Position numbers and translations under genes: made by a program. This document shows positions 40,115 through 41,393 of a stretch of DNA of 41,393 nucleotides, in pieces. The stretch covers positions 1-41,393 of the forward strand of contig NZ_JAUNOQ010000018.1 of NCBI RefSeq assembly GCF_030531065.1, given 5' to 3'. Origin of the DNA: Phascolarctobacterium sp. (GTDB lineage Bacteria > Bacillota > Negativicutes > Acidaminococcales > Acidaminococcaceae). Numbering within the stretch: position 1 is the first letter of the stretch; every line of letters begins with the position of its first letter. Under the pieces are notes generated by a model, which made no database searches, was not told the DNA's origin, and saw only the letters and a list, made by a program, of their open reading frames with translations.

Positions 40115-41035
40115 ATGTATAACGAGCAGCTCAAAGTTTTTGTCGAAGTCGCCGATTGCGGCAGTTTTACTAAAGCCGCCGCCAAGCTTTACATATCGCC
40201 AACCGCCGTGATGAAGCAAATGAATCTTTTAGAGGAACGGCTGGGGCTGCAGCTTTTATTGCGCAACGCCCGCGGCGCGAGCCTGACGGAAGCGGGCAAA
40301 TCTATTTATCGGGACGCGCGCTTTATGATGCAATATTCCGAAGCGGCGCTCGCTAGAGCCCGCGACGCCCAGGCGTCCGGCAGTCAGACCATCCGGGTGG
40401 GCAGCTCCGCTTTATACCCGTGTAAAAATTTGGTGGCTTTATGGAATCGGGTCAGCGCCGAATATCCGCAGTTACGGCTGCAAGTAATTCCTTTTGCGGA
40501 TACGGATAGCAGCGAAGCCCACCGCAACATTGGGAAAAAATACGATTTGGTAGTAGGCGTTTACGACCCCGCCGCCGCGGGCATTTCTTGCGGCATTCTG
40601 CAATTAGGCCGATGCGGCTTCGGCGTAGCTATGTCCTGCAAGCACCGTTTGGCGCGCAAGGACAAGCTTGCTATCGCCGACTTGCACGGCGAAACGCTGC
40701 TGGTTATGCGGCCGGGGAACAGCCCGGCGAACGATACGATTCGCCGCGAAATAGAAAAGGAACATCCGCAAATAAAAATTGCGGACGCTCCCCATTTCTA
40801 CAATTTAGACGTTTTTAATTATTGCGAAGCAAATTCCTGCCTGCTGCTGACGTTGGATTGCTGGAAGGACGTCCATCCGTCGCTGGCCACTGTGCCCATG
40901 GACGTTCCGTACAGCATACCTTACGGCATAGTCCACGCCGCCGAACCTAACGCCGGGACGAAACTTTTCCTGGACGTCGTGGCCGCTGTTTTGCGGGACG
41001 AAAAAGATTTGCCAAACGGCGGCGAAGCTTTTTAA
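40115..41035 (+). CDS. LysR family transcriptional regulator
   Basis: A 306-residue regulator. The N-terminal winged HTH is clear (LKVFVEVADCGSFTKAAAKL, about 6-25, then ISPTAVMKQMNLLEERLG), followed by the effector-binding domain (about 90-295). LysR proteins typically control a divergent neighbour, here the aldo/keto reductase gene. Effector unknown. The ATG follows GCCGGAGGAATCGCC. Confidence 0.93.
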   Translation: MYNEQLKVFVEVADCGSFTKAAAKLYISPTAVMKQMNLLEERLGLQLLLRNARGASLTEAGKSIYRDARFMMQYSEAALARARDAQASGSQTIRVGSSALYPCKNLVALWNRVSAEYPQLRLQVIPFADTDSSEAHRNIGKKYDLVVGVYDPAAAGISCGILQLGRCGFGVAMSCKHRLARKDKLAIADLHGETLLVMRPGNSPANDTIRREIEKEHPQIKIADAPHFYNLDVFNYCEANSCLLLTLDCWKDVHPSLATVPMDVPYSIPYGIVHAAEPNAGTKLFLDVVAAVLRDEKDLPNGGEAF

Positions 41036-41098
41036 GCGAAGTTTAGGCGCGCTTCCCGGAACGAATCGTTACTCAAAAGAATGTTTGCGATAAAAACA

Positions 41099-41136
41099 AC
41101 GCCCGCGCGTACTGCGGTAGTACGCCGGGCGTTTGC
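41099..41136. terminator. Bidirectional terminator
   Basis: AACGCCCG pairs with CGGGCGTT, with an inner GTACT/AGTAC stem. It lies between the convergent LysR and Rpn-like genes. Confidence 0.7.
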
Positions 41137-41172
41137 GGTTTTAGAAAAAACGATTTAGTTTCGCGATAAAAT

Positions 41173-41393
41173 TTATTCTACGACTTCCAAGCCGTTGGCC
41201 TGCGCCAAGGCATAAACTTCTTCCTTACGCAAGCTGGTAAGTTTCATGATTTTAGCTAACGAATCTTTTTCTTTAAGCAACTCCAGCGCAATATTGCGGC
41301 GTTCTTCGATTCTTCCTTCTTCTCGCCCTTCCTTGCGTCCTTCCATGCGTTCGTCCTTTAATCTTGTAGATAAAACCATATATTCTCGCCTCG
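41173..41393 (-). CDS. C-terminal part of an Rpn-family nuclease / PD-(D/E)XK transposase-like protein (partial)
   Basis: The frame is open to the right window edge, so only the last ~73 residues are seen. A charged segment (LKDERMEGRKEGREEGRIEE) is followed by IALELLKEKDSLAKIMKLTS and LRKEEVYALA. This tail, with repeated Arg-Glu-Gly, is typical of Rpn-type proteins (recombination-promoting nucleases of the PD-(D/E)XK fold). The ATG at 41379 is internal. The catalytic domain lies outside the window. Confidence 0.75.
   Translation of the reverse strand, partial: RREYMVLSTRLKDERMEGRKEGREEGRIEERRNIALELLKEKDSLAKIMKLTSLRKEEVYALAQANGLEVVE

Overview
The window reads as a chromosomal piece of a diderm Firmicute (class Negativicutes). 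Firmicute-type partition and regulatory genes and strong TTGACA/TATAAT promoters sit beside a classical outer-membrane autotransporter whose barrel ends in Phe. The asaccharolytic flavour (two branched-chain amino-acid binding proteins, membrane dipeptidase, anaerobic DcuC) would fit an Acidaminococcaceae/Phascolarctobacterium-like gut anaerobe, but the family is a guess. No rRNA, tRNA, prophage, transposase-bearing IS or CRISPR array was seen.

Layout. 1-959: 3' end of an MmeI/YeeA-type DNA methyltransferase. 960-2750: a MITE-like palindromic element, a type I toxin-antitoxin (TA) element and a TPR protein. 2794-7505: secreted 5'-nucleotidase, parA-parB, DUF554 and DUF4446. 8192-15131: a complete branched-chain amino-acid ABC operon (two paralogous binding lipoproteins, LivH, M, G, F) followed by a CBS-ACT protein and a DUF951 protein. 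15301-15790: a decayed type I TA copy and the remnant of an alpha/beta hydrolase. 15803-20697 (minus): the biotin operon bioD-bioA-membrane protein-bioWF, with BioW and BioF fused and two BirA-type operators at the promoter. 20755-22287: panC-panD behind a structured, terminator-bearing leader. 22591-27416: tautomerase, rsmI-metG, DUF3592, tatD. 27420-28482: an intact type I TA copy followed directly by a type III TA locus (two 45-bp pseudoknot repeats, terminator, CptN/ToxN-like toxin). 28557-31994: a secreted proline-rich protein with an HD hydrolase, an Rrf2 regulator, and small secreted proteins including a LysM protein. 32068-35055: autotransporter. 35272-36323: a DUF3990 (ADP-ribosyltransferase-like)/DUF3791-like pair bordered by fragments of the type I TA element. 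36481-41035: dipeptidase, DcuC, aldo/keto reductase and a divergent LysR regulator. 41173-end: the C-terminal part of an Rpn-family nuclease.

The most interesting signal is the crowding of small toxin systems. A roughly 270-290 bp type I TA element occurs three times in near-complete form and at least twice as fragments. Both of its convergent RNAs start with nearly the same sequence, so its ends are inverted repeats. Most copies sit beside accessory or decayed genes. With the type III locus, the DUF3990 pair and the Rpn nuclease, the window is a dense set of candidate defence or addiction modules scattered through a housekeeping region.

All calls come from reading the sequence. Family names are from recognition of motifs and have not been checked by database search.
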